IMG/VR virus record: IMGVR_UViG_3300032313_001281 | Coordinates: 1 to 64,000 of that record | Length of the DNA: 64,000 bases | DNA from: a virus | Strand: one strand, 5' to 3' | Shown: positions 32,197 through 41,080 of the stretch, in pieces | Layout of the letters: each line of letters begins with the position of its first letter | Position numbering within the stretch: the stretch's first letter is position 1 | Program-made: the position numbers and the translations under genes | The notes under the pieces: generated by a model | Database searches by the model: none | The model's input: only the letters and a program-made list of their open reading frames with translations | What the model was told of the DNA's origin: nothing

Positions 32197-33111
32197 TTAT
32201 TTATCCAATGATACACCTTGTGTCAAACGTTTCCACTGTGCAACCTGTGAATTAAACCAAGCATCAATTTGATTGTCAGGCATCTGGTTATTTGGAACAC
32301 AGTTATCAGCATCATTGGCATTGCGTACACTTTGAGCACGACTGGCTTCCACCAGGATCTTGCGTATTTCACGGAACTTTTCATCTGACAATTTACGTGA
32401 TGCAAAAATCTGCTGTGGAGTACTCATGTCACCGAGGTCTTTATTAAATCCCTGCTTTGACAACAATTCTGTGCCTTTGATACTGGCTTGTCCGGTTTGC
32501 CCAAGCCAATAAACTTTTTTAGCAGATCCAGGAACAGTGTACTGTTCGCTGTCACCGTGGAATCCCACTGAAAAATCTACTGAACCATTGAGAACCCCTA
32601 ACAAAGCTTCGCTGGTGCTTTTAAACGGCACAATGGTTAAATTTGGATAATTTTTGGCAATCTGAATACTGACCAAATGTGTGGTAGTGCCCATGCCGCT
32701 CATGCCAATGGATAGTTTAGCATCACGTGGCACGTCTTGCCAGCTTTTGTATCGGGCGCTGCTGATCACAAAAGGACTCACACACATAGGCAGAATACTG
32801 CGAAAATCTGCCATGCTGTGACTGTCAGCTGGCAACAAATTTGGACGAATAAATCCAGCAGAACTGTTAATCCACAAGGTATTTGAAGGGTTGTTTGTGG
32901 TGTAATTTGCTGCCACGGTACCACCAGCTCCGGGTTTGGTATCAAACAAAAATGTGTATTGCGTCTGTAGTTTGTTGGCTTCTTCGGTTAATGCACGATA
33001 GAAATTTGCTGCCTTGTCGGCAGCTGTCCAACTATAAGCCAGGGTAATAGTTTCTTTTGCTGACACTGTCAACGACAGGGTGGCTAGCAATAATGTTAAT
33101 AATTTCTTCAT
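32197..33111 (-). CDS. TctC/Bug-type substrate-binding protein B
   Basis: 304 residues with a signal peptide (KKLLTLLLATLSLTVSA). Family blocks: TKPGAGGTVAANY, the GMSGMGTTTHLVSIQIAKN ligand region, and VPFKSTSEALLGVLNGSVDFS. It is more divergent than TctC-A at 20838. The PP-loop ATPase paralog B ends 9 bases upstream, repeating the pairing seen at 19681-21776 in reverse order. AAGGAAAA site. Probably periplasmic carboxylate binding, using host partners. Confidence 0.9.
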   Translation of the reverse strand: MKKLLTLLLATLSLTVSAKETITLAYSWTAADKAANFYRALTEEANKLQTQYTFLFDTKPGAGGTVAANYTTNNPSNTLWINSSAGFIRPNLLPADSHSMADFRSILPMCVSPFVISSARYKSWQDVPRDAKLSIGMSGMGTTTHLVSIQIAKNYPNLTIVPFKSTSEALLGVLNGSVDFSVGFHGDSEQYTVPGSAKKVYWLGQTGQASIKGTELLSKQGFNKDLGDMSTPQQIFASRKLSDEKFREIRKILVEASRAQSVRNANDADNCVPNNQMPDNQIDAWFNSQVAQWKRLTQGVSLDK

Positions 33112-33120
33112 AATTTTCCT

Positions 33121-34305
33121 TTAAAATTTAAAATGTACATTGGTTCCAGGATCCTCAAAAGATGCTTCGCCAAGATAATAAAACGGACTAATGAACCCTA
33201 CAAATCCAACAGGACGGCCCATTTCATTGTTAAAATATTTTGGATCAATTGAATCGACTAGATACTTTAGGCCACTTTGCCAGGCGCGATATGCATGAGT
33301 TTCTTGAAAGTTGGTGTAAAACCAATGATCCATTTCGTTGTAAAAACTATTGGTGGGTTTTGATGTTTGAAATGTGGTTGGGTCAAATTCGGGATAGATC
33401 AAGGGTTTGATAATGTGTTCATAAGTGGTGCGTTGTGTAAAACTATAGTTGGGCCAACGAACCAGGTGCTGAAGATATTTGTTGCTGTCTAGATTGAACC
33501 AATTTTTTATCATGTGTGCCTGTTTGGCCAGCAGTTCCGGCAAGTCTGGACTCCAGAAAAAATATTCATTGGTAACATTGGTATATCCGGCTGTATCAGG
33601 ATTGGCCGCATTGGCCTGAACATCCATAAAATACAAATACCACTTTTTATCTTTAATGCAAATCTTGGGTTTATCTATGCCCCACAGCACACAAACTCGC
33701 TGGCCTTGATCCAATTTTCTTTTATGGTCATCCACTGCGTCCACTGTGTGTTTAAAAGGATGCCCGGGTTGAAAGTAATCTCTGGTTTTAAAAACCCAAC
33801 TTTCGTCATGTCGACTTCGAAGCATGTCTTCACTGTAATCGTGTATGGTAATTCGTGTTTGTGGACTGTGCGTAGCAATCCAGTCCAACACAGGCATGGC
33901 CGCATAACGAGCTTCACTTAAGGTGTTTTCTGGTTTGGTATTGAAGGGGTCGTCAGTGACATTTTTCTCTCCAGTTTTGGGATAGCGAAACACCACTTCA
34001 TCTAGATGTATGCCGTTGTTGATAAAACTGTAGGCCGCAGTCACTGAATCACCACCGCCTGAAAATTCTAGTCGCACATAGTCATATTTTTCTCTGATCT
34101 GTTGAGCACGTATTCGATAAAGTTCGAGCAGATTAATTTCGGGTTCCTCTAACCAATTCACACTGTCAAACGTTGATCGATTGAAATTCCATTCTGGAAA
34201 TTGGTTGCGTTGGGTACCTTGAATCAACGCCTGAACTTTGTTGTGGAACTTGTCTGGCCCTAATTGATAAAATCCCAGCTTGTCGTTTTTTTCAATGTTT
34301 AACAT
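33121..34305 (-). CDS. PP-loop ATPase, asparagine-synthase-like (paralog B)
   Basis: 394 residues. SGGGDS is at 82-87, following the same LLELYRIRAQQIREKYDY lead-in as paralog A at 19681. The middle has TRITIHDYSEDMLRSR and WGIDKPKIC; both paralogs share the WSPDLPELLAKQAH-like segment. No Cys4 zinc site or glutaminase domain, so ammonia or amine source is unclear. It lies directly before TctC-B. The product could be an amide or amidine on a sugar, or a modified nucleobase; undecided. Confidence 0.8.
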   Translation of the reverse strand: MLNIEKNDKLGFYQLGPDKFHNKVQALIQGTQRNQFPEWNFNRSTFDSVNWLEEPEINLLELYRIRAQQIREKYDYVRLEFSGGGDSVTAAYSFINNGIHLDEVVFRYPKTGEKNVTDDPFNTKPENTLSEARYAAMPVLDWIATHSPQTRITIHDYSEDMLRSRHDESWVFKTRDYFQPGHPFKHTVDAVDDHKRKLDQGQRVCVLWGIDKPKICIKDKKWYLYFMDVQANAANPDTAGYTNVTNEYFFWSPDLPELLAKQAHMIKNWFNLDSNKYLQHLVRWPNYSFTQRTTYEHIIKPLIYPEFDPTTFQTSKPTNSFYNEMDHWFYTNFQETHAYRAWQSGLKYLVDSIDPKYFNNEMGRPVGFVGFISPFYYLGEASFEDPGTNVHFKF

Positions 34306-34316
34306 ATATTAGTAGT

Positions 34317-34391
34317 TGGTGGGCCTTCTAAGAATTGAACTTAGACTCCAACGATTATGAGTCGTTTGCTTTACCATTAAGCTAAAGGCCC
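34317..34391 (-). tRNA. tRNA-Ile2 (anticodon CAT, probably lysidine-modified)
   Basis: 75-base minus-strand cloverleaf: acceptor GGGCCTT/AAGGCCC, anticodon stem AACGA/TCGTT with loop CTCATAA, T loop TTCAATT, A, CCA. The C4-G69 and C5-G68 pairs and the CGACTCATAATCG arm match TilS substrates better than elongator tRNA-Met. It would read ATA codons after host modification. Elongator Met cannot be fully excluded. Confidence 0.85.
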
Positions 34392-34399
34392 TGATTTAC

Positions 34400-34428
34400 A
34401 GTATAGCATCAGGGCCGGTAATTGTCAA
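34400..34428 (-). promoter_or_regulatory. Sigma70-like promoter (TTGACA - 17 - TATACT)
   Basis: Minus-strand TTGACA (34428-34423), 17-base spacer, TATACT (34405-34400), starting transcription just before tRNA-Ile2. Confidence 0.8.
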
Positions 34429-34780
34429 GGAATTGTTTGAGATTTCCATACAGGTTTACCATTACAGCTTCTCGGCTGCCAAAGAACACAATTTTTTTGG
34501 GTATGCCTTTGGTGGCTGAGATATAGTAAGGCATCTGCATTTTTCTATCTAGATCTAAAATGGTCTGTTGATTGAACAGCATGGGATCTGCTATTGCATA
34601 TTCATAGTGCTCGAGATCAAGATCCTTGACAAAGGTCCGATGTCCCGGACCTGTCAGGCGCATGCCTCCATTTTTTCTAAGATTGAACCACCAGGTCTTC
34701 ATGGCTGTGTCAACACTGACAGCTAGATGTTCGGGTAACTGCGATACCAGTTCGGTGGTTAGACGTCGTTTGTCTCGCAC
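34409..34780 (-). CDS. Conserved T4-like hypothetical protein
   Basis: 123 residues. MKTWWFNLRKNGGMRLTGPGH is a distinctive segment that I recall from T4-like cyanophage proteins. LFNQQTILDLDRKMQMPYYIS and KKIVFFGSREAVMVNLYG follow. No catalytic motif. Its start overlaps the AT-rich glycosyltransferase-like gene by 22 bases, and its 3' end contains the tRNA-Ile2 promoter. Confidence 0.7.
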   Translation of the reverse strand: MRDKRRLTTELVSQLPEHLAVSVDTAMKTWWFNLRKNGGMRLTGPGHRTFVKDLDLEHYEYAIADPMLFNQQTILDLDRKMQMPYYISATKGIPKKIVFFGSREAVMVNLYGNLKQFLDNYRP

Positions 34781-35868
34781 AATTTATGTTGAGTTGTCAG
34801 CGATAAAAGATCGATTCGATCGTACGATTTTTCATAAAACATATTTTTATTATGTAGTAATATACTCATATTATTATCCCAGTGCTTTTTCCATGTATCA
34901 ACGTCTAAATCTAGCAATCTTTTAACTTCTTCCTGGTAACTTTGATACCGCTGTTCATCGTCGACTACTGCATCGTACGAATAGTCTATAAAATTGGGGA
35001 ATTTAAACCCTAGCAAGGTTAAGTGGCTTATAAACCCGCTAGCACTAAACGGCAGTATAAAATGCCCTTTAAATAGCGGATCGTAAGTTTTTTCTGTCAC
35101 AGCAATAGTTGTTCCGTACTCGATAGTTTCGCCGTATATGCTAATAAATGTATTTTTATAATACTCGTTGTGCGGCGGCGAATACCCAAAATAGGATTGC
35201 GACGGACAAACTTGTTTTTCAAGATCTTGGATATTATTAATAAAAGGAAAGTCGCCGTGCGAATATAAAAATTTTGATGGATTATCGTCGCTATTTCCAA
35301 TATAACCTAAATTTTGATATTGGACACTGTCTAATAACTCAACCAACCGTGGCCTAAATTTTATAATCCTGGATCCATAACTTCTATACGTTTTATTTGG
35401 CGCTACAAAAATTTTAGATTTATTATTGGAGTCGGGTAAATTAACATCAACGTAGTTATTTTTATTATAATAATACCATTTTACGGTATTGTCTCTAAAC
35501 GGATAGTTGTTGTAGTATGCTTTGGTGCGATTGAATAAAAAATCATTGTGTATAATTTTGTTAGATGCTTCTGTAGTACTGATTGTGTTTGATATTATAA
35601 AAAAATTATCTGGTAAGTCTTTTAAAGTATCAATACACCTTGAAATTTGATCTTCAAAATTATGAAAAATATCTAACATTATGTAAAGTTTAGCTTTTAC
35701 ATTATTGATTACTACGCCCCCAAAAAAATCGTTAAATTCACAAACTGCGATATCAATAGTTGGGTGAGAAATATCATTAGTAACAGTATAATCATTGGGA
35801 TTATTTAAATCAAAAAACATTTTTAAATCACGGGTAGAAGAACTAGGAATGTATATAGTCAACGGCAT
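34759..35868 (-). CDS. Glycosyltransferase-like protein of the TEKTFK family, AT-rich
   Basis: 369 residues. The C-terminal third has AVTEKTYDPLFKGHFILPF, GFISHLTLLGFKFPNF and DYSYDAVVDDEQR, matching the donor-binding segment of the paralogs at 3293 and 4467. The gene is much richer in A/T than its neighbours (many ATA, AAT, TTA codons), which suggests separate recent acquisition. N-terminal half unknown. It overlaps the SGNH gene at 35859 by 10 bases. Confidence 0.5.
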   Translation of the reverse strand: MPLTIYIPSSSTRDLKMFFDLNNPNDYTVTNDISHPTIDIAVCEFNDFFGGVVINNVKAKLYIMLDIFHNFEDQISRCIDTLKDLPDNFFIISNTISTTEASNKIIHNDFLFNRTKAYYNNYPFRDNTVKWYYYNKNNYVDVNLPDSNNKSKIFVAPNKTYRSYGSRIIKFRPRLVELLDSVQYQNLGYIGNSDDNPSKFLYSHGDFPFINNIQDLEKQVCPSQSYFGYSPPHNEYYKNTFISIYGETIEYGTTIAVTEKTYDPLFKGHFILPFSASGFISHLTLLGFKFPNFIDYSYDAVVDDEQRYQSYQEEVKRLLDLDVDTWKKHWDNNMSILLHNKNMFYEKSYDRIDLLSLTTQHKLCETNDV

Positions 35869-36536
35869 ACACTATTAATCTTTATAGTTGTCAATAGTCT
35901 TTGAACCAAATCGGCATGAGCCTTTGCACCAGGATGGCTGGCGTCTGGGAACAGGGGACTTGTCTTTTTAAGCTTCTGTAAGTAAAGTTCATGGTCCATG
36001 TATTTAAATTCTAGCTCTGGATCATCCATGCTTAGATTTGCAGTTGGGACCTGTAAAATCAAAGAGCTCCAGCTGGGTATGACAAAATCTGGAACAAAGT
36101 ATTCTTTGTGGCAAGGGTGTAGATCTCCATTGCCACCTATCAAGGCAACCTTGCATTGCAGTGAGTCAAAGAATTTTTGAAACTGTTGGTAGGTAAATCT
36201 TGCTACGGTTTGAATCCTATTGATTGAATTTGTGGGCACATTATCAAAATCTCTCAAGAAATCAGTTTGAAACCAGACCACCCAGTCGATATTTTTGATG
36301 TCGGTGGTCATTTGCATTGTCACACCATGCAACCCAGGGTGCAAAATTTCTTCCCCAGCCAAATATTCTTGTGCCCTTTGCAAAGAATAAAGATTACTGC
36401 CACCATTTTTGGCACAGTTTATGACCTTGTGGTCAAACGATTCAAGGAGATATTCTGTATGAGTTTTGGGAGGATCTCCCGGGGCACCATGGTAGTTGGG
36501 AACGCCCCAACTACACCCCATCAACAAAAAGTTCAT
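35859..36536 (-). CDS. SGNH-hydrolase-like protein
   Basis: 225 residues. Block I MNFLLMGCSWGVPNY, second block NCAKNGGSNLYSLQ, VVWFQTDFLRDF in the third position, and FPDASHPGAKAHADLVQ supplying Asp-x-x-His near the end. All four SGNH blocks are thus visible, making this the clearest member of the family here. It is coupled by 4 bases to a small upstream gene. Likely acyl-ester hydrolysis or transfer on a glycan; substrate unknown. Confidence 0.68.
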   Translation of the reverse strand: MNFLLMGCSWGVPNYHGAPGDPPKTHTEYLLESFDHKVINCAKNGGSNLYSLQRAQEYLAGEEILHPGLHGVTMQMTTDIKNIDWVVWFQTDFLRDFDNVPTNSINRIQTVARFTYQQFQKFFDSLQCKVALIGGNGDLHPCHKEYFVPDFVIPSWSSLILQVPTANLSMDDPELEFKYMDHELYLQKLKKTSPLFPDASHPGAKAHADLVQRLLTTIKINSVCR

Positions 36537-36820
36537 GGATATATCTGGTCGCCGGCACGAAGCAACACCACGGTGAACTGATCTGTACGGAACTGTGTAT
36601 TCAGCTTGCGAGCCAGATTTCTGGCATGGCCGGGATTTGAGAATGAAACTTTTTTGTACTTGGGTCCTGGGTACTGCACCAGCATGTTGGATGTTTTGAG
36701 ATTGATAGGTTGGTTGTCATAAAACACGGCCCACACTCCTTCCGACGCCAGGACTTGTTCGGTCTTGTAGGTGGATTTGTTGGTGTGTTCGATCAACACA
36801 CGAGGTTTGGGTCTGCTCAT
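36533..36820 (-). CDS. Hypothetical phage protein
   Basis: 95 residues. Begins MSRPKPRVLIEHTNKSTYK and contains GVWAVFYDNQPINLKT and NPGHARNLARKLN, a basic helix. It could be a small DNA-associated protein. An AGGAG ribosome site lies nine bases before the ATG, with a CATAAATA box further upstream. No family recognised. Confidence 0.6.
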   Translation of the reverse strand: MSRPKPRVLIEHTNKSTYKTEQVLASEGVWAVFYDNQPINLKTSNMLVQYPGPKYKKVSFSNPGHARNLARKLNTQFRTDQFTVVLLRAGDQIYP

Positions 36821-36831
36821 AGCATAATACT

Positions 36832-36859
36832 CCTACATTTATTTATGCCAAAATGTAGG
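36832..36859 (-). promoter_or_regulatory. CATAAATA late-like box inside an inverted repeat
   Basis: A 9-base inverted repeat (CCTACATTT / AAATGTAGG) with a 10-base loop; the loop contributes most of CATAAATA (36847-36840). With late spacing the mRNA would start at AGGAG, the ribosome site of the 95-residue gene. Confidence 0.4.
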
Positions 36860-36865
36860 TATATT

Positions 36866-37075
36866 TTAGAACTGTCCGCCCTGTATTTCCACTTGAATTA
36901 TGTCTGCAGTGGCAGTTTTAATCTGTTTTTCTTGCAGAGCCTGCAAGGTCAACAACAAACGAGTAATGTCAGCGTGCAAATCTCGTGCTTCGTTCATGGT
37001 CATTACAAGATCTCGGGCACCGCGGGCTTCTTGGCCCCGTACACGGTCAACGAATTTCTGTAGATGTATGGTCAT
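36866..37075 (-). CDS. Small helical phage protein
   Basis: 69 residues from the ATG at 37075; longer starts would read through the next gene in another frame. The sequence MTIHLQKFVDRVRGQEAR then TRLLLTLQALQEKQIKT is heptad-rich, so a coiled coil is likely. It overlaps the upstream gene by 29 bases. Function unknown. Confidence 0.55.
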   Translation of the reverse strand: MTIHLQKFVDRVRGQEARGARDLVMTMNEARDLHADITRLLLTLQALQEKQIKTATADIIQVEIQGGQF

Positions 37076-37511
37076 TGGCCTGAGCCTCCGAGTAGAATGG
37101 TCCAGCATGTTCATAGCGTTGTAAAACAATGAGTTTTGGTGCCAGCATGGTGTGCCAGACACGACTTCGTCGCACACAATACCAACCAGCGGCGAACCAA
37201 CTTTTGCTTTTGGCTGTCTTGGTGTATACTGGCAACTGTTGAGACACGTCCCACATGGGATTGTGAATTCGACCGCTGACTGGATATCCATGCACCTGGT
37301 CCATGGCCGACTTGGGTTTGGATAATTTCACCGCAGGTTCAAATTCAATGTTGGCACGCTGGGCCGCCATCTTTATGGTCTTGAATTGTGCCACTTGATT
37401 GTTGAGCCGGACTTGATAACCGCCGGCACAGGCCTCCACATTACCTACCTTGCGATTGTTTTCTTGCAAGATCCAAAACTGTTTGTCTATTACGGGTTTA
37501 GCTACTAGCAT
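37047..37511 (-). CDS. Conserved T4-like hypothetical protein
   Basis: 154 residues with KVGNVEACAGGYQVRLNNQVAQ (a beta-rich start) and SKSWFAAGWYCVRRSR followed by PKLIVLQRYEHAGPF, a C-terminal block I recall from T4-like cyanophages. It overlaps the exonuclease gene by 14 bases, so it may be co-translated. No enzyme motif visible. Confidence 0.7.
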   Translation of the reverse strand: MLVAKPVIDKQFWILQENNRKVGNVEACAGGYQVRLNNQVAQFKTIKMAAQRANIEFEPAVKLSKPKSAMDQVHGYPVSGRIHNPMWDVSQQLPVYTKTAKSKSWFAAGWYCVRRSRVWHTMLAPKLIVLQRYEHAGPFYSEAQANDHTSTEIR

Positions 37512-38505
37512 TCAATATTCCTTTGTATGTTTCATTCATCCATCGACCAAAACTTTCAGCCGACTCCGAACATTTGTTCAGTTCATACTTGCCACAGAAC
37601 TGCATGAATCGCACACCCACTTGACCCACATCCTTGTGCGAAATCTGTTCACGTATGGCCGCATCCACTGTGGCCTTGATGTCTTCTGGCTGTGCTGTGA
37701 GATCGATCAAGGTTCTGTTGCGTTCATAATCGTCCAACACACGATGTTCTGCACCGTCGGGATCTGACCAGCGTTGCAACATCATGTTGTTCCAGTTGTA
37801 ACCTTTTTTGTCCTTGTCCGCAAACGCTTCCTGAAGCCCAACCTTGTTCTTAGTGCCTTTGGTCCTGACACCCGGGAAGGCGCTAAACACATTGTCGCTA
37901 CTATCTCCCCGCATGCATTTTTCAAACAGAAGCCACGCTGGATCAGGGATTGTTTTAGGTTCTTTAGTTTTCTTATCGATAACCGCTTTGCCTTTGGCAT
38001 CGAAGATTCCTTCCGTGGTGTGCAATTCGTCGGTAATGCCGTTGTATTGTTTGACGTTGGGTGCAAGTAATTGCACAAAATCTGTGTCGCTTGAAATTAC
38101 TACATGTTCATCTTGGGGGTGTAATGCTATCCAGCGAGCTATGATATCGTCGCCTTCTGCGGTTGGGCACCGTATTACGCTACAGTTGGTCCTCTCACTC
38201 AAGTATTTAGTCAAAGCGTCATAGGTTTCCCAGAACATCTTGTCTTCTTCAGCTTCGGCTTCAGTGAGTGCTTGCCGGGCCACAGCACGATTGGCCTTGT
38301 AGGGTTTATAATGATCCTTACGCCACGACCTGCCCTCCAAAGCAAATACCATGTGATCGGCTTCAAAACGCCGGGCCATTTTGTTGGCAGCCATCAAGGT
38401 CACATGCAGGGCAAAACCTACTTTTTCCCAGGTATCACTGGCTCTAAAAGCACCGTGTCGGGCACGGAAGAACATGTTTGCTGTGTCAATCAGCACATAC
38501 CGCAT
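37498..38505 (-). CDS. 5'-3' exonuclease / flap endonuclease (T4 RNase H-like)
   Basis: 335 residues. The FEN-family metal residues are visible: YVLIDTANMFFRAR near the start, AEGDDIIARW, ISSDTDFVQLL and MRGDSSDNV. This family removes RNA primers and 5' flaps during lagging-strand synthesis, and T4 RNase H has that role. An HhH-like stretch follows the last Asp group. It lies upstream of two T4-like small genes. Assignment is firm; T4 symbol not used because the exact ortholog is not verified. Confidence 0.93.
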   Translation of the reverse strand: MRYVLIDTANMFFRARHGAFRASDTWEKVGFALHVTLMAANKMARRFEADHMVFALEGRSWRKDHYKPYKANRAVARQALTEAEAEEDKMFWETYDALTKYLSERTNCSVIRCPTAEGDDIIARWIALHPQDEHVVISSDTDFVQLLAPNVKQYNGITDELHTTEGIFDAKGKAVIDKKTKEPKTIPDPAWLLFEKCMRGDSSDNVFSAFPGVRTKGTKNKVGLQEAFADKDKKGYNWNNMMLQRWSDPDGAEHRVLDDYERNRTLIDLTAQPEDIKATVDAAIREQISHKDVGQVGVRFMQFCGKYELNKCSESAESFGRWMNETYKGILNASS

Positions 38506-38514
38506 AGCACCACC

Positions 38515-39216
38515 TTAGATGAATTTGTTTGCAATAATATATTGTAACATAAAACGGTGAAAATAGCTATGCCCGTCCTTGCCAAAATGCCATGAATTGG
38601 GCGCAACTGTTTCTATACCATGTGTTCTAATGATGGAATCATAGGTTTGTTTGGGATCATACGGACCAATATAATTGGGTCCCCAATCATGATGATCGAT
38701 TAGCTGTGAAAAATCATTATTGCCATTGAAAAAAATATGCTTGATATTTTGTTGTTCTAGCTCAAGATGAAGTTCCCAAATTTCATTGTGAGCCTCTTGG
38801 GTTTTTTGTTTCCAGTTGGTACCAACAATATAATTGCGATATCTTTCTGCGGCTTCTGCAGGCACACTGTCGGTGCCGCTGGCGCCCACTTGATAATACA
38901 CGCCATCGTACAGCCATTCTTCTCTCTCCCAGGTGCTCCACTGAATTATTACCAACCTGTCGTCATATGCCACTTGTTGACGCAACCATTCTCTTGTGGT
39001 GCGCAAGATCCTAGTGTTGGAGCTGGCACTTTCGGCTGCACAATGAAATCCTGCTTTGATCGATTTACTGAGAAGATGCCCCCAACTTACAGCCAAGTTG
39101 GCTGGATGAGGTGTCCTGCCTAGACAGACCAGCGCCGGATCATCTTCGGCAAAGGCGTAAGGGTTAACAGCTTCTGCACCAGCCGTGTGACTATCACCGT
39201 TGACATACAGGATCAT
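38515..39216 (-). CDS. SGNH-hydrolase-like protein
   Basis: 233 residues. Block I ILYVNGDSHTAGAEA with Ser in GDSHTAG, a second block AESASSNTRILR, and VIIQWSTWEREEW in the third position. The tail NSWHFGKDGHSYFHRFM supplies His residues, in place of the D-x-x-H of classical members. It shares Trp-rich features with 57033 and 26627. Starts in ATGA overlap with the next gene upstream. Substrate unknown. Confidence 0.6.
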   Translation of the reverse strand: MILYVNGDSHTAGAEAVNPYAFAEDDPALVCLGRTPHPANLAVSWGHLLSKSIKAGFHCAAESASSNTRILRTTREWLRQQVAYDDRLVIIQWSTWEREEWLYDGVYYQVGASGTDSVPAEAAERYRNYIVGTNWKQKTQEAHNEIWELHLELEQQNIKHIFFNGNNDFSQLIDHHDWGPNYIGPYDPKQTYDSIIRTHGIETVAPNSWHFGKDGHSYFHRFMLQYIIANKFI

Positions 39217-39599
39217 GACACTTCACTTCGTCCATCTCCGATGTCTCGACTTTTGACCACACGGTTGGGATTCATGGCCTGTTCCTGCTCCCAAGTTTCC
39301 AGCACAACGTTGCGGCACACAGCCTGGAACCAACGGTCCACAATGTCGTTGTCGGTGTCGTTGGGTTTCATTTGATATCCAGCCCGTACTAGATTGGCCA
39401 CAAACTTTTCATTCCAGTCCAGTTCAAAACTGCCTTGGTGCAGGTTGTTGGGATCTACTTCCATGCTGAGCATGGCCACATAGGGTTCTCCACGTTCGGT
39501 AGCCAAATCTTTTTCTGATTTCTCTTTGGGCTTGGGTGCTTCTTTGACTTTGGGTTTCTTTTTACCAAAAGTATTTTTTAAATTGTCAAAAAATTTCAT
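39213..39599 (-). CDS. Conserved T4-like phage protein
   Basis: 128 residues. A Lys-rich start (NTFGKKKPKVKEAPKPKEK) is followed by RGEPYVAMLSMEVDPNNLHQGSFELDWN and a helical tail ending GDGRSEVS. I recall near-identical layout in T4-like cyanophage and pelagiphage proteins of unknown role. AAAGGAA site before the start. The basic linker suggests nucleic-acid or capsid interaction. Confidence 0.72.
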   Translation of the reverse strand: MKFFDNLKNTFGKKKPKVKEAPKPKEKSEKDLATERGEPYVAMLSMEVDPNNLHQGSFELDWNEKFVANLVRAGYQMKPNDTDNDIVDRWFQAVCRNVVLETWEQEQAMNPNRVVKSRDIGDGRSEVS

Positions 39600-39602
39600 T
39601 TG

Positions 39603-39836
39603 TTATTCCTTTAGTTGCCATACAAGATGTTCCTGGCGATCGTGCCAGTGTTCTTCTACCAAGGGTGTGCCCGGTCCGTGCCATACTGCACGTCCACGGT
39701 AAGCCCAGGTTCCAGGCCATAATCTGCGACCTGTGATCTCACAGCATTGGGGCCATATTACTCGGCACAACTGCCAATCAGCTCGTATGTAAAAATGTCC
39801 ATTGGGACGGGCTATGCGTTCTGGAATGGGACTCAT
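39603..39836 (-). CDS. Small Trp-rich hypothetical protein
   Basis: 77 residues from the ATG at 39836 (ATGA overlap with the upstream dehydrogenase). MSPIPERIARPNGHFYIR is followed by a Trp/Arg-rich core (GRRLWPGTWAYRGRAVWHG). No family recognised. Possibly linked to the glycan genes because of its position. Function unknown. Confidence 0.55.
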   Translation of the reverse strand: MSPIPERIARPNGHFYIRADWQLCRVIWPQCCEITGRRLWPGTWAYRGRAVWHGPGTPLVEEHWHDRQEHLVWQLKE

Positions 39837-41080
39837 AATCTGCGGGTGTTTCCATAGTGCAACACAGTCATACCCGGCATGTCCACAGGCAATTTTCGCC
39901 AAGGATCCACAATCACACTGCCAGGTTTGATGCTGTAATAAAACTTGTCGATATGATCACCGGCCACATAGTCATAGGTCACTGAACGATTGTGGGCCAT
40001 CAACACCACAGCTGGCCGATCAAAGTCAATGATCACATCTTGGGTGTCGTCGGCCAACGGGTCCACATATCTGATCTGATGACCTGCTTGCGTGACATAG
40101 TGGCCAATCAAGGTCGAATAACTGCCAATACAATAGGGCACGTCTGGCTTGTAGGCCTTGCCGTGTATGATGATGGGCAGATTGTGTTTGACAGCTTGTG
40201 CTACTAGAAAATCAGCTAGATTGCGAGCCTGTTGTTCTCGAGCCAGCATGATTGTGTCAAACAGATCATAACCAATGTTGTATTCTTCGGCCAACCAACG
40301 CAGGGCTATGTTGTCTCTGGGATGGCAGGCACCTGCATCACCCATGCCTGCGGTCATGTACTTGGGTCCCATGATGCGCTGGGTACTGTGTGCAAGAGCG
40401 TTGGTTACAACATCCACGTTGATGTTGCCTATGCGCTGGGCAAAGTCTTGTATCATGTTGACCAAACCAACCTTGGCACTGATAAATGTGTTGTAGAATA
40501 TCTTGATAGCTTCACACTCTTCCCAGGTTCCTATTTCAAAACGTGGATTGTTTCGGACCATGGGTCGGTATAGTTCAACCAGTTCTTCGGCCAGTTCAGT
40601 GCGGTTTCCGTATTCAGTGCCAATCATGATCATTTCCGGATTGACCATGTCCCACTTGACACTGCCCATGGCTATGAGATACGGATTGTATAGAAACTGA
40701 TGTTGTTTGTTCAGCAGCCCTGCAAAATGCTGTCTGGTAGTGCCCGGTAACACTGTGCTGATCAACACAACCCGTTTAGAAGTGGTGGCATAGTGATTGA
40801 TCTTGGTCAAACTACTCTGCACAGCTTCATGGATAAAATCTTTGGGAGGCATGTGACTGCTAGGAACACTTCCGTCGTAGCCCTCCAAATGTGGAGTAGG
40901 CACTGCTACAAATATCCAATCGCTGGCTTGCACTACTTCTTGAATGTCACACACTTTTACAGTGTTGCTGGTGCGTGGAACAATGTCATAGCCACGCACT
41001 GTGTAATGTTCGGCAAACACCTCTGCCGCATCCATGCCCAGTTTTCCTAGTCCAACAAATCCAATGTTCATTTGCCCCAT
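39833..41080 (-). CDS. UDP-glucose/GDP-mannose dehydrogenase family protein
   Basis: 415 residues. N-terminal Rossmann NIGFVGLGKLGMD, central helix, catalytic Cys in GACHPRDNIA, and a C-terminal NDP-sugar domain. VPTPHLEG and STVLPGTTRQH are typical. The enzyme oxidises an NDP-hexose to a uronate in two NAD steps. The 13-base overlap with queE couples it to the preQ genes. A second, shorter homolog is at 43371. The substrate base is undetermined. Confidence 0.88.
   Translation of the reverse strand: MGQMNIGFVGLGKLGMDAAEVFAEHYTVRGYDIVPRTSNTVKVCDIQEVVQASDWIFVAVPTPHLEGYDGSVPSSHMPPKDFIHEAVQSSLTKINHYATTSKRVVLISTVLPGTTRQHFAGLLNKQHQFLYNPYLIAMGSVKWDMVNPEMIMIGTEYGNRTELAEELVELYRPMVRNNPRFEIGTWEECEAIKIFYNTFISAKVGLVNMIQDFAQRIGNINVDVVTNALAHSTQRIMGPKYMTAGMGDAGACHPRDNIALRWLAEEYNIGYDLFDTIMLAREQQARNLADFLVAQAVKHNLPIIIHGKAYKPDVPYCIGSYSTLIGHYVTQAGHQIRYVDPLADDTQDVIIDFDRPAVVLMAHNRSVTYDYVAGDHIDKFYYSIKPGSVIVDPWRKLPVDMPGMTVLHYGNTRRL

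Noticed and set aside
36832-36859. Inverted repeat as terminator
   Set aside because: No T run on either strand; it is better explained by overlap with a promoter-like box.
36866-37291. 141-residue version of the small helical gene
   Set aside because: Its first half overlaps the conserved gene at 37047 in another frame; start at 37075 is preferred.
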